This document shows, in pieces, positions 52,726 to 61,926 of a stretch of 64,000 bases of DNA. Both the position numbers and the translations under genes were made by a program. Position 1 is the first letter of the stretch. Every line of letters starts with the position of its first letter. The DNA lies in contig NZ_AP024854.1 in assembly GCF_024529955.1 (NCBI RefSeq), positions 1,674,001-1,738,000 on the forward strand. The letters run 5' to 3'. The stretch is from Photobacterium toruni. Its GTDB lineage: Bacteria; Pseudomonadota; Gammaproteobacteria; Enterobacterales; Vibrionaceae. The notes below the pieces were generated by a model. That model did not search any database. It saw only the letters and a list, made by a program, of their open reading frames with translations, and was not told the origin of the DNA.

Positions 52726-53329
52726 CTACCGTTGAAAAGCTCGAAATTCACTGATTACCCCATTACAAACTCGGTAACAATCCATACTAGCCGCATGTGC
52801 TGCTTGACAGCCTAATTCTGTATCTTCAAATACTACACATTGTGCTGGCGGTATACCTAATAAACGAGCAGCCTCTAAGAAGGTATCAGGCAATGGCTTA
52901 TGATGCTGGACATCATTTGCAGTAACCACAGCATCGAGTAAAGGAAGAATCTCTAATGTAGTCAGGATTTCTAAAGCATGGTGTCGATAACACCCCGTAC
53001 CAATAGCAATACGCTTATTCATTGTTTTTTGTTGCTTCAATACCGCAAATGTAGCCGGAATAATATCGCCCTTATACTTGATCTCATCAAAATAGCGTAA
53101 TTTACTCACCACAAGTAACTGAGGATCTGCATCAATCCCATGCCTATTTAATAGCGCTATCGCAGTATTAATAGTAGGTGAACCTCCCCATTGAATAAAA
53201 CCAGTCACGATCAAATACCAATCCAAAATCATGACATGTTTGTTGCCACGCTTTAATATGGGCCGGCATTGAATCAACCAATGTGCCATCCATATCAAAA
53301 ATAATCCCTTGGTATGACGATAAATCCAT
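52726..53329 (-). pseudogene. HAD-superfamily phosphatase (YqaB-like), split by one-base frameshift
   Basis: The real start is at 53329 (ribosome site AAGGAGAG): MDLSSYQGIIFDMDGTLVDS, with the HAD motif I DxDGT. This frame ends soon after WFYSMG. Removing one G from the run at 53186-53189 (CCCC on the plus strand) joins SMG to GSPTINTAIALLNRHG and on to motif II (AIGTGC), motif III Lys (HHKPLPDTF) and motif IV (VFEDTELG). The joined protein would be 200 residues and match E. coli YqaB (fructose-1-phosphate / 6-phosphogluconate phosphatase) throughout. Either a recent pseudogene, phase variation at the run, or a sequencing error. Confidence 0.85.
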
Positions 53330-53360
53330 TTAACTCTCCTTATATTTGATCTGTCCCTTA

Positions 53361-54080
53361 TTAGGATTCTTTATCATTATTTGAACGAAATTTTCCTGGA
53401 GAACAACCTATATATTTTTTAAATACACGAGAAAAATAAGAAACATCTTTAAATCCAGCGGAAGTCGCCACTGATGCGATTTTTTCATGATCAGAACTCA
53501 ATAAGCCGCATGCTAAATCTAACCGTTTTTGAATAATATATTGTTTTAATGTAACCCCCATCGTGGTATGAAATAATCGAGAAAAATATGTCGCTGAAAA
53601 ATCACATGCTTTTGCTAAATCTTCTTCTCGTAATGGTGCACTAATATCATTATCGATAATTGATAATGCGGGTAATATTGAACGTTCACGTTGTGACATA
53701 TCATCATCCACAATGATATCTTCTTTATGAGTATGTAATCGGCTTAAACAGCTATCAATTTTTTGTCTATTCGCACTAGCAACTAAAATATCTTCTGCGC
53801 TTGCTCGTAATGCAACAATTGCTAACTCAGAATCTAACTCATGGTAAACAATCACAATTTTAACTAAAGGATAATGTTGTTTAATAATCCTCAGTAGTTT
53901 AAAACCATTTGATTTTGAGTTTTCAATTTCAATGAATATTAATTCAGACCCTGTCATTATTAATAATAATTCATAGGGTGAAACCTCTAAAACATTATGA
54001 TATTTAACAAGATTATTTTTAACACTGGTATATTTTTCTTTATGGCAGCAATTAACCCAAATCACATTACCCCCTAACAT
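53361..54080 (-). CDS. AraC-family regulator with receiver-like N-terminal domain
   Basis: 239 residues. N-terminal 1-115 looks like a response-regulator receiver fold (LLLIMTGSELIFIEIEN, KIVIVYHELDSELAIVALRASAEDIL), but the acidic pocket and clear phospho-Asp are not evident. The C-terminal AraC domain has two HTHs: EEDLAKACDFSATYFSRLFH and VATSAGFKDVSYFSRVFKKY, ending CSPGKFRS. Divergent from the chitinase gene 318 bases away, so it may regulate it. A short gap separates it from the HAD gene downstream. Confidence 0.85.
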   Translation of the reverse strand: MLGGNVIWVNCCHKEKYTSVKNNLVKYHNVLEVSPYELLLIMTGSELIFIEIENSKSNGFKLLRIIKQHYPLVKIVIVYHELDSELAIVALRASAEDILVASANRQKIDSCLSRLHTHKEDIIVDDDMSQRERSILPALSIIDNDISAPLREEDLAKACDFSATYFSRLFHTTMGVTLKQYIIQKRLDLACGLLSSDHEKIASVATSAGFKDVSYFSRVFKKYIGCSPGKFRSNNDKES

Positions 54081-54398
54081 AACAACTAATACATTTAGTT
54101 ATCAACTTTGCGATTTAAATAAGAAGACAATTACATACTATTAATAAAATAATTTAATCTCACAGGATTTGTTGTTCTAAATATTAGATTTAATCATTTT
54201 TATACCGATATATAGCAATAAAAACGCAATAATATTCTTAGTTTAGCTGATGTCGTACTACTGATATTTCACATATTGATACTAATTACCAACCCGAATA
54301 TTGTGATGAATGTCAAATAATAATATTAATGTGTTACCTTTTTTTTATCAATATAGTCAATAATATAGAGCCTTTTTATAAATTTGATTAAACAGTAA
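54081..54398. promoter_or_regulatory. Divergent control region between AraC-type regulator and chitinase
   Basis: 318 AT-rich bases with no gene. It must hold both promoters. A diffuse inverted stretch around 54195-54215 (TTTTATACCGATATATAG) is present, but no clear operator can be assigned by eye. Confidence 0.45.
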
Positions 54399-55727
54399 AT
54401 GACTTCTTTTTTTAACACAACTCGAGCGCTCTCTCTCTATTCTCTTCTAGCCTGTAGCTTGTTATCTCAAATTAATCTTACTCATGCTGCAGAAAAGCTG
54501 CCATCTTCTGTTGTTGCAGCTTATTATCCTGATTGGAAAGTTTATACTCCTAATAACCCGTATTCAGCAAGTATGATTCCAGCTGAAAAATTAACTCATA
54601 TTATCTACGCTTTTCTTGCCGTCTGTGGACCTGTAGATTCATCGCCAGATAACATCAAAAAACTCATGAAAACCCAATGTCTGGATAAACCTATTGGCAG
54701 CGCCATTATTTTAGATGAGTATGCAGCATTACAAATCAAGCTTACAGGTGAAACATCGACAAAAGTCGGCTACAAAGGAAATTTTGGTCAATTAAAGGCA
54801 TTATCAGATAAATATCCTCATTTAAGTATTTTACCCAGTTTTGGTGGATGGACCCTTTCTGAGCCTTTCCATACTGTTGCAACTAACCCTCTTTATCGAC
54901 AAACCTTTATCAATACTGCTGTAGATTTAATCACTAAATATGACTTTTTTGATGGTATCCAAATTGATTGGGAATATCCTGGTGGGTATGGGTTATCAGG
55001 TAAAGGACAAAATCAGGTCGCACAAGAAAGAGAAGCTTATAGTCTTTTAATTGAAGAATTACGGTGTAAATTAAACGAATTAGGTAACCAACATAATCGT
55101 AAATATCAACTTTCAGCGGCCGTCAATGCTGATAAAAAAACCTTACCTGGCATTAATTGGTCTCAGGTGACTCAACATTTAGATCAGCTTTATTTAATGA
55201 GCTTTGATTTCTTAGGTAACTGGGATGATATTGTCGGTCATCATAGTAATTTATACAGCACTCCAAATACTCCAAATAACAATTCAGTCGATAATGTAGT
55301 AAAAACACTTATAAATAAACAAGTTGATCGAAATAAGATTATTATTGGCAGCCCTTTTTATGGTCGAGGCTGGCAAGGTGTCAATTTTATATCCCCCGAT
55401 AAACTTGAAAATTTAAAGAGCCAAGGTGGGTTGCGTAAAGGATCTGATATTAAAGATCCAGGTTATTTTAACTATAGTGATATCAGTAAATATTTCATGA
55501 ACAACCCTAAACTGGGCTATCGTTATTACTATGATGAACATGCAGAAGCCGCTGTTCTGTATAATAAAAAGAATAAAGAATACATTAGCTTCGAAGATAA
55601 ACGATCACTTAAAGCTAAAGCTGACTATGTAAAAAAACATAAACTTGGCGGTGTTTTTGGGTGGGAAATAACTTCGGATACTAATAATGAACTTATCTCT
55701 ACACTTGATAATAGCTTAAATCCTTAA
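54399..55727 (+). CDS. Secreted GH18 chitinase with altered active-site motif
   Basis: 442 residues: signal peptide to about residue 30 (LTHA-AEKLP), then a single GH18 TIM barrel with no chitin-binding module. Substrate motif SFGGW (147-151). The catalytic motif reads DGIQIDWE (185-192): Glu192 is the acid/base and Asp190 is kept, but the first Asp of the usual DxDxE is Gln188. Other family blocks: MSFDFLGNWD, GSPFYGRGW, and C-terminal GGVFGWEITSDT. Family certain; activity may be altered. Regulated perhaps by the divergent AraC protein. Confidence 0.9.
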   Translation: MTSFFNTTRALSLYSLLACSLLSQINLTHAAEKLPSSVVAAYYPDWKVYTPNNPYSASMIPAEKLTHIIYAFLAVCGPVDSSPDNIKKLMKTQCLDKPIGSAIILDEYAALQIKLTGETSTKVGYKGNFGQLKALSDKYPHLSILPSFGGWTLSEPFHTVATNPLYRQTFINTAVDLITKYDFFDGIQIDWEYPGGYGLSGKGQNQVAQEREAYSLLIEELRCKLNELGNQHNRKYQLSAAVNADKKTLPGINWSQVTQHLDQLYLMSFDFLGNWDDIVGHHSNLYSTPNTPNNNSVDNVVKTLINKQVDRNKIIIGSPFYGRGWQGVNFISPDKLENLKSQGGLRKGSDIKDPGYFNYSDISKYFMNNPKLGYRYYYDEHAEAAVLYNKKNKEYISFEDKRSLKAKADYVKKHKLGGVFGWEITSDTNNELISTLDNSLNP

Positions 55728-55931
55728 TTATCGAATATAAAAATTTCTTAATCTCAAAAGCGCTAGAAGAACAGCCTCTCTTTAGTAGTTGGTTTATTTT
55801 TATACGGAATATTCCTTTCGTTGTCACTTAGCGCTTATTTTATTCCGTCAACGCTTTTTTTTTTTATTTTTTTGCTGACAATCACATTTTTATCCCCTAA
55901 CATTGCGGTCGAAATGAGTTCCGATGAAGAT
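55728..55931. other. Intergenic region between chitinase and riboswitch
   Basis: No gene seen. Contains the promoter for the glycine riboswitch-symporter transcript. An open frame from 55821 runs into the riboswitch and is not a gene. Confidence 0.4.
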
Positions 55932-56076
55932 AGCAGGAGAGCGGCCATTGACGAATGCCATTATGGCATAACACGTCGGCCCGCCGAAGAAGTAAGCGAT
56001 GAATAATATGATCCCATCATGTTTTTATTCGTAAATCTTTCAGGCACTAGGTTGCAGTAATGCAATAGGTATGGAC
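55932..56076 (+). ncRNA. Glycine riboswitch, aptamer I
   Basis: Conserved blocks in order: AGGAGAGCGG (55935 on), CGCCGAAGAAGTAAG (about 55982-55996) and, after a long P3b insertion, TTTCAGGCACTAGG (56038 on) and TGGAC. First half of a tandem glycine aptamer. Confidence 0.85.
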
Positions 56077-56089
56077 TGTTATTGGAGGA

Positions 56090-56175
56090 GCCTCTGGAGA
56101 GACTCGTTAAATCGAGCGCCGAAGGAGCAAACCGTAAAGTATTACGGTGAAACTCTCAGGCAAAAGGACAGAGGA
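56090..56175 (+). ncRNA. Glycine riboswitch, aptamer II
   Basis: P1 CCTCTG / CAGAGG (56091-56096 / 56169-56174) encloses GGAGAGACTCG, GCGCCGAAGGAGCAA and AACTCTCAGGCAAAAGGAC, all textbook glycine aptamer blocks. It follows aptamer I by about 14 bases, as in the cooperative Vibrio VC1422 switch. The control platform lies in the next 85 bases before the symporter start; the start-proximal AGGAGG may be the element it hides. Confidence 0.93.
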
Positions 56176-56260
56176 GATAAGAGCAGCAACCAGAAGCCAT
56201 TCTGTAATAACAGTTACCTGTTGTTCTATATCTCTTCCTTTGTACGTTGAAGGAGGAATA

Positions 56261-57661
56261 ATGAATCCACTACATGACACAATTTTTAATTTTCTACGCA
56301 CATTAGATAGCTTTGTTTGGGGACCTCCCCTATTAATTTTATTAGTAGGTACCGGTTTATACCTCACAATTCGACTTGGTTTTATCCAGATCCGTTACTT
56401 ACCACTGGCATTACAATATGTTTTTGGTGGTAAAAAAGATCCAGATAGTACTGGCGAAGGTGATGTTTCTAGCTTTGCTGCTTTGTGTACTGCTTTATCT
56501 GCAACAATTGGTACAGGTAATATTGTTGGTGTTGCAACCGCAATTAAATTAGGCGGCCCAGGCGCTCTTTTTTGGATGTGGCTTGCTGCTTTATTTGGTA
56601 TGGCAACAAAATATGCTGAATGTTTGTTAGCCGTTAAATACCGCGAAATTGATGCTAATGGTCAAATTCTTGGTGGTCCAATGTACTACCTTGAGAAAGG
56701 TGTTGGCAGTAAATGGCTCGCTAAACTGTTTGCGATATTTGCAGTAGGTGTTGCTTGTTTTGGTATTGGTACATTTCCACAAGCGAATGCGATTGTAGAA
56801 GCGGCACACATCTCACTTAATGCGCCCAAAGAAATCACCGTTGTTATATTAACCTTATTGGTGGCGACAGTAACATTAGGTGGTATTCAATCAATATCTA
56901 AAGTAGCAAGTACTGTTGTACCGCTTATGGCTGGCTTTTATATTATGGCTTGCTTGATCGTCTTAGGTACTAACTTTCATGCGCTACCAGCGGCTATTGA
57001 AACGGTTATTCAGTCAGCCTTTACTGGTCATGCTGCTACAGGTGGTTTTGTCGGTGCCGGAATGATGTTAGCTATTCAGTCAGGTATTGCACGCGGTGTA
57101 TTCTCTAATGAATCTGGATTAGGTAGTGCTCCAATTGCCGCCGCTGCTGCACAAACAAATTCATGTGTACGCCAAGGCTTAGTCTCAATGACGGGAACGT
57201 TTTTTGATACTATTATCATTTGTACAATGACAGGTTTAACCCTTGTGGTAACTGGCGCTTGGACGGGTGATTTTGCTGGCGCAACAATGACAACACATGC
57301 CTTTGCTGCAGGTTTGCATTCTGATTATTACGGTCCTTTAATGGTCTCTATTGGCTTAATGTTTTTTGCCTTTACCACTATTTTAGGTTGGAACTACTAC
57401 GGTGAACGTTGTATTACTTATTTATTTGGCGTAAAAGCAATTATGCCTTACAAATTAGTTTTCTTAGTGCTTATCGCCAGTGGCGCATTCATGCAACTAG
57501 ATATGATTTGGGTTATTGCTGATATTGTTAATGGTTTAATGGCTATTCCAAACCTTATTGGTTTAGTGGTATTACGCCATGTTGTTATTGCAGAAACTCA
57601 ACAATACTTTGCTAACCTAAAATTACAACGTGAAAATAGCCAGCCTCTTTCTGCTCAATAA
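56261..57661 (+). CDS. Sodium:alanine/glycine symporter (AGCS), riboswitch-controlled, paralogue 2
   Basis: 466 residues from the ATG at 56261, just after AGGAGG; the frame reaching back to 56147 overlaps the riboswitch and is not the start. About eleven membrane segments with YLTIRLGFIQIRYL, ATIGTGNIVGVATAIKLGGPGALFWMW, GGPMYYLEKGVG, FSNESGLGSAPIAAAAA. The tandem glycine switch argues that glycine is a substrate (sodium-driven uptake or overflow). Clearly related to the paralogue at 41788, which lacks the switch. Confidence 0.95.
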   Translation: MNPLHDTIFNFLRTLDSFVWGPPLLILLVGTGLYLTIRLGFIQIRYLPLALQYVFGGKKDPDSTGEGDVSSFAALCTALSATIGTGNIVGVATAIKLGGPGALFWMWLAALFGMATKYAECLLAVKYREIDANGQILGGPMYYLEKGVGSKWLAKLFAIFAVGVACFGIGTFPQANAIVEAAHISLNAPKEITVVILTLLVATVTLGGIQSISKVASTVVPLMAGFYIMACLIVLGTNFHALPAAIETVIQSAFTGHAATGGFVGAGMMLAIQSGIARGVFSNESGLGSAPIAAAAAQTNSCVRQGLVSMTGTFFDTIIICTMTGLTLVVTGAWTGDFAGATMTTHAFAAGLHSDYYGPLMVSIGLMFFAFTTILGWNYYGERCITYLFGVKAIMPYKLVFLVLIASGAFMQLDMIWVIADIVNGLMAIPNLIGLVVLRHVVIAETQQYFANLKLQRENSQPLSAQ

Positions 57662-57679
57662 TTAGTTGCAACCAATAAA

Positions 57680-57725
57680 AAAACCTCCGTTAATTACTTC
57701 AATGTAATACTGAGGTTTTTTTATA
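57680..57725 (+). terminator. Terminator of AGCS symporter 2
   Basis: AACCTC / GAGGTT stem with inner TAATTAC / GTAATA pairing, then T-run. Confidence 0.85.
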
Positions 57726-57792
57726 TCTTATTGCTCTGTTTTAAATTTACTGTAGACGACTTCACACACCGACTTTCTAGCCCTATAACAGC

Positions 57793-57888
57793 CTGCTCTT
57801 CCTGCTCTTCCTGCTCTTCCTGCTCTTCCTGCTCTTCCTGCTCTTCCTGCTCTTCCTGCTCTTCCTGCTCTTCCTGCTCTTCCTGCTC
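57793..57888. repeat. Nine-base tandem repeat (CTGCTCTTC)n
   Basis: Ten exact units of CTGCTCTTC from 57793 to 57882, then a partial CTGCTC. Every unit is identical. It sits between two facing terminators. In frame it would encode Glu-Glu-Gln repeats (minus) or Ser-Ser-Cys repeats (plus), but neither frame has a convincing gene around it. Confidence 0.95.
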
Positions 57889-57904
57889 GCGCATTATTAC
57901 ACAC

Positions 57905-57948
57905 AAAAAAAAACGGATGCCAATGACTTTATTCGTCGACATCCGTTT
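57905..57948 (-). terminator. Terminator of POT transporter gene
   Basis: CGGATG / CATCCG stem (57914-57919 / 57940-57945), with the long A-run on the plus strand giving a U-run in the minus-strand transcript. Confidence 0.82.
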
Positions 57949-57983
57949 AATTTACACATCAAACTTATGAGATTAACTCATGA

Positions 57984-59462
57984 TTATGCAGCTGTTACTG
58001 TTGCTGGTGTATCTTCACCACGCATAACTCGTGTTAGCTTAGGCGCAATAATCATAGTGAACAGAGCAATACCTGCTGTAGAGTAACCGATAATACCAAA
58101 CACATGGCTGTATAACATCAGTGTTTGATGCGGTTCAATAACGTTTGCAGGTGCAGCGGTTAACGTCGCCACCCAACCAGCAACAACGGCAGCGGTTGCT
58201 GATGTTAAGAACCACATTCCCATGGCAAAGCCCATCATACGTTGTGGTACAAGTTGAGCAACCATCGCTAAGCCAAGGCCTGACACAAACAACTCGCCGA
58301 TAGATTGGAATCCATAAGAGACAATTAACCAGTTTGAATCAACAATACCGTCGCTATTAGCAAAATGTGCACCAAGCACTAACACTAAGAATGACAAGCT
58401 ACATAGCACCATCCCCAATGCAAATTTAAATGGCATAGAGAAACGATCGCCGTATTTATTATAAATCATCGCAAGTACTGGACTGGCAATCATAATCCAT
58501 AATGGGTTAAGTGCTTGGAACTGTTCAGGCGCAACACTGATACCAAATAAGTCATGAGAAATATTATGGATAGCAAAGAAGTTCAGTGATGTCGGCATTT
58601 GGAAATAAAGAACAAAGAACACTACACCTTGTAGCATCAATATAAAGGCCACAAACATTTTTGCTCGTTCAATACCTGATGTTGAGAATAACTCTTTAAA
58701 GTACAAACCAACAATCGTACAACCAACAACAATTAAAATAGCGTGTGCATAAAATAGATGTTGTAATAATACTGAGCTAATAAAACTTAATGCAATAGTA
58801 CCAATAACAACACCAAGGTAATATGTCTTATTAACTGGTTTCATATCTGGCTTAGAACCGATACTTTTAACAATATGACCACTAATAAAGAAGTTAATAA
58901 GAGTAATAACCAAACCAGCAGCACTCACACCAAAGGCAAAGTCATAACCAAATTTCTCTGCAATCCATGGTGATAATAACATTGAGAAAAATGAACCTAA
59001 GTTAATGGCCATATAGTACATAGTAAATGCACCATCAAGACGAGGATCATCTTTACCATAAACTTTTGCTAATAAACTTGAAGGGTTTGCCTTAAATAAG
59101 CCATTACCCATGGTAATAAAGCCCATGGCTATATAGATAAGATCTGAACCACCGTAACCGCTAGTTGCAGATAAACCTAATAAAGCATAACCAACAACAA
59201 GCACCATCGCACCTAATTTGATGGTTCTTTTAGTCCCAAGAACTTTATCCCCAACCCAACCACCAATAGCAACAGAGCCATAAACTAAGGCTGAAAAGGC
59301 ACCAAATAAAGTAAAAGAAGCAGTTTCTGACATGCCAAGGATCTTAACCATATAAACAGTTAAAATTGCTTGCATACCGTAGAAACCAAAACGTTCCCAG
59401 AATTCAATTGAAAATATCAAATAGAACGGTTTTGGTTGTTTAAATACGTTCTCGTCAGACAT
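57984..59462 (-). CDS. POT-family proton-dependent di/tripeptide transporter
   Basis: 492 residues, about 14 membrane segments. N-terminal FWERFGFYGMQAILTVYM carries the ExxER-type motif (EFWERF) that couples protons and peptide in POT transporters; FYMAINLGS-like block (MYYMAINLGSFFS) also present, and a C-terminal GELFVSGLGLAMVAQLVPQ. Closest to the DtpA/DtpB group by length and motifs. Imports di- and tripeptides. Monocistronic. Confidence 0.93.
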   Translation of the reverse strand: MSDENVFKQPKPFYLIFSIEFWERFGFYGMQAILTVYMVKILGMSETASFTLFGAFSALVYGSVAIGGWVGDKVLGTKRTIKLGAMVLVVGYALLGLSATSGYGGSDLIYIAMGFITMGNGLFKANPSSLLAKVYGKDDPRLDGAFTMYYMAINLGSFFSMLLSPWIAEKFGYDFAFGVSAAGLVITLINFFISGHIVKSIGSKPDMKPVNKTYYLGVVIGTIALSFISSVLLQHLFYAHAILIVVGCTIVGLYFKELFSTSGIERAKMFVAFILMLQGVVFFVLYFQMPTSLNFFAIHNISHDLFGISVAPEQFQALNPLWIMIASPVLAMIYNKYGDRFSMPFKFALGMVLCSLSFLVLVLGAHFANSDGIVDSNWLIVSYGFQSIGELFVSGLGLAMVAQLVPQRMMGFAMGMWFLTSATAAVVAGWVATLTAAPANVIEPHQTLMLYSHVFGIIGYSTAGIALFTMIIAPKLTRVMRGEDTPATVTAA

Positions 59463-59983
59463 ATGCTGTATCCTTGAAAGATTTCAGGTAAAACTAATCC
59501 AAACACGTATATTTCTTAATGTTATTTCGCCCCAATGTAAAATAACAAGAATAATGATGCTATACCGTTTTATTAGTAATGAATATAAAGTAAAAAGCAG
59601 CTACAAATTATAGTTATGCGTTTTCTACATTAAGACTGAAATAAAGTAATAAATAAAGACACCGAAAATGAAACATTAAATACCATTGATGAATTTTAAT
59701 GATTAATCTCTTTATAAACATGCAATTATAATATAAATACGCTGTACAAATATTAGAGAAGATAATTATCATTTATTTAAAGCTAATAAATACACAACTG
59801 ATAATAATTACTATTAAGATTTACAGCAACTAATACTATCGTTAATAGCCTGTTTTATATTCTATATACTATTATTTAAGAATAAGAAAATGAACATATA
59901 CCAAAAGCTATTAGTGTATTTATTTCTGCTTATTATGAGCGAAATAATATAGTTATTCAGTAATAACGAATAAGGTAGATATT
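59463..59983. other. Long AT-rich divergent region, no gene recognised
   Basis: About 520 bases between the POT transporter and HiPIP genes, transcribed away from each other. Base composition is unusually AT-rich. No RNA family or clear operator seen, though the length leaves room for control elements. Confidence 0.4.
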
Positions 59984-60295
59984 ATGGTGAAAAAATCATC
60001 ACGTCGTCGTTTTTTACAATTAACCGCTGGTGGGCTAATCGGTTTGACTCTTGGTAATAAACAGCTAATACGCTCAGTTTCTGCCGCAGAACTTCCTCAC
60101 CTTGAAGAAAATGATCCACAAGCAATGGCACTAAAATATGTCGATAAATCAACTATTGAAGGCCAACAATGTAAAAACTGCCTTCTAATTCGTGATGATG
60201 CGAAGAATAGTAATTGGCAGCCTTGTGCTATATTTCCTGGTAAGACTGTTAATATTAATGGTTGGTGCTCAGCATACGCATCAAAACCAGCTTAA
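59984..60295 (+). CDS. High-potential iron-sulfur protein (HiPIP), Tat-exported
   Basis: 103 residues: twin-arginine signal SRRRFLQLTAGGLIG, cleaved near residue 35 (SAA). The mature part has four Cys in the HiPIP pattern: Cys63-x2-Cys66 (GQQCKNCLLI), Cys81 (WQPCAIFPG) and Cys95 (NGWCSAY), binding one 4Fe-4S cluster of high potential. Periplasmic electron carrier. No photosynthesis or terminal reductase gene is near, so the partner is open. Own terminator. Confidence 0.93.
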   Translation: MVKKSSRRRFLQLTAGGLIGLTLGNKQLIRSVSAAELPHLEENDPQAMALKYVDKSTIEGQQCKNCLLIRDDAKNSNWQPCAIFPGKTVNINGWCSAYASKPA

Positions 60296-60311
60296 CGATT
60301 ATTTTTTATTT

Positions 60312-60346
60312 TAAAATGCCTGCATTATGACGCAGGCATTTATATT
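60312..60346. terminator. Terminator between HiPIP and yegD-like gene
   Basis: AAATGCCTGC / GCAGGCATTT perfect stem, between convergent genes. Confidence 0.9.
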
Positions 60347-60360
60347 ATTAGTACTAACGC

Positions 60361-61713
60361 TTAACTGAAGCAACGCTCTCCCCAACGTGCTAAACCCGCT
60401 GTTACAGAACCAAAATAATTACCACTTACTATTGGAATATTAGGTAGTTGTTGCTCAATACATTGGCGTAAAATAGGCGAACGTGCAGTTCCCCCAGTCA
60501 TAAAAATAGCATCAGGCATTATGTGGCTTTGTGCCATAGCTTCAACGACAAGCTCACGCATTTTCTCTTTGGGTGTTTCTATTGCTTCCGCTAATTGCTG
60601 TGCTGAAATATCAACTTCAAACAGATCTTGCATTAACGCCATATTAACCGTGTGATGTGCTTGACTCGATAATGCAATTTTTGCTTCTTCAGCATGACGA
60701 ATAATCTGATACCCTAAGGTCTCATGATAGACATGAATTAAGCGCAACAGTAGTTGTGGATCAGCGGCATCATGACGAAGTCTTTCTAATGCACGTAAAT
60801 TAGCATCACCATAAAATTCAGTTTGTGCTGCGACGTTATTAATCGCAATCGGGTTCCAGAACTGATTAAACGGCATATCAATCCCACGTACCGTTTTACT
60901 GCCTAGACCAAATTGTGGCATCAATTGCTTAAACGCTAAATGGATATCAAGATCATTACCACCAACCCGCTGACCACTATGTGCTAATAAACTTGAGCTA
61001 CGATCAGATAAATGACAAAAACTTGGCCCCATTTTAATTAACGAGCAGTCTGTTGTACCACCACCGATATCAACCACTAATACGGTTTTATCTGTTGTTA
61101 ATGTTGATTCATATTCAAGCCCAGCCGCAACAGGTTCAAACTGAAAACACACGTTTTTAAACCCTGCGCGTTTAGCCGCTTGTGATAAAATTCCTTCAGC
61201 TTGTTGGTTTGCGCTCTCACCACCAATGCCTTGAAAGTTTACCGGACGCCCTATAACTGTACTGCTAATATCTTGTTGTAAACTTTGTTCTGCCGTTCGT
61301 TTAATATTGACCATCATTGCGCAAACAAGATCTTCAAAAAAGCTAATTTGACCATCACGTAAACCATTTGCCCCTAAAAAAGACTTTGGGGATTTAACGT
61401 AATAAACTTCTTCTGGATCATCGAGATAGAGGTCAAGAGCTGCCTGACCAAACTGCAAATCACCTGCAACAACATCTATATCTTCTTCACGATTAAACGC
61501 CATAGCACGACGTAAAACCTGCTCACCAACACTGTTTGATGGCGAAATTCCCATAAAACGGTATAAGTATTCAGACACAGCTTCCCGTGTTGGCGCACAT
61601 AAGGTCGACGGAATATATTGATTATTTTTCTCTAACGGTAAAAGTTTAGGTTTACTGTCTTCCATCACTGCAACCGAACAATTTGCGGTTCCATAATCAA
61701 ATCCAATGTACAT
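60361..61713 (-). CDS. yegD: YegD-type Hsp70 family chaperone
   Basis: 450 residues: essentially the actin-like ATPase alone, as in E. coli YegD. MYIGFDYGTANCSVAVMED (phosphate 1), VVDIGGGTTDCSLIKMG (phosphate 2), MTGGTARSPIL (adenosine). No DnaK-type substrate domain. Third Hsp70-family gene of the window, but a different branch from the pair at 30.8-35.7 kb. Monocistronic. Confidence 0.92.
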   Translation of the reverse strand: MYIGFDYGTANCSVAVMEDSKPKLLPLEKNNQYIPSTLCAPTREAVSEYLYRFMGISPSNSVGEQVLRRAMAFNREEDIDVVAGDLQFGQAALDLYLDDPEEVYYVKSPKSFLGANGLRDGQISFFEDLVCAMMVNIKRTAEQSLQQDISSTVIGRPVNFQGIGGESANQQAEGILSQAAKRAGFKNVCFQFEPVAAGLEYESTLTTDKTVLVVDIGGGTTDCSLIKMGPSFCHLSDRSSSLLAHSGQRVGGNDLDIHLAFKQLMPQFGLGSKTVRGIDMPFNQFWNPIAINNVAAQTEFYGDANLRALERLRHDAADPQLLLRLIHVYHETLGYQIIRHAEEAKIALSSQAHHTVNMALMQDLFEVDISAQQLAEAIETPKEKMRELVVEAMAQSHIMPDAIFMTGGTARSPILRQCIEQQLPNIPIVSGNYFGSVTAGLARWGERCFS

Positions 61714-61926
61714 CGATTAATACTCACATGCGGCAAAAAAGCCGCTAATAATAGCTGATTATAGGGTGTAACACACGGAGATATTTGTTCTCAGTTTGAG
61801 ATAATGAAACAAGGCCAATAAATGTTTACTATTTATACTTGAATGAATTAAGTAGCACATTTTTTATGGCTTTTTAGCCATTTATCGACATAATAGAAAG
61901 ATTATTTTTTATAAAAGTACTGACAT

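Noticed and set aside
55821..56006. 61-residue plus-strand frame upstream of the symporter
   Set aside because: Runs into the first glycine aptamer; the bases are better explained by the riboswitch.
57793..57888. Possible CRISPR array
   Set aside because: Units are nine bases and contiguous, with no spacers and no cas genes; it is a minisatellite.
57721..57942. 73-residue minus-strand frame with Glu-Glu-Gln repeats (and its plus-strand Ser-Ser-Cys shadow)
   Set aside because: Made almost wholly of the nine-base repeat and two terminator regions; no ribosome site or conserved part.
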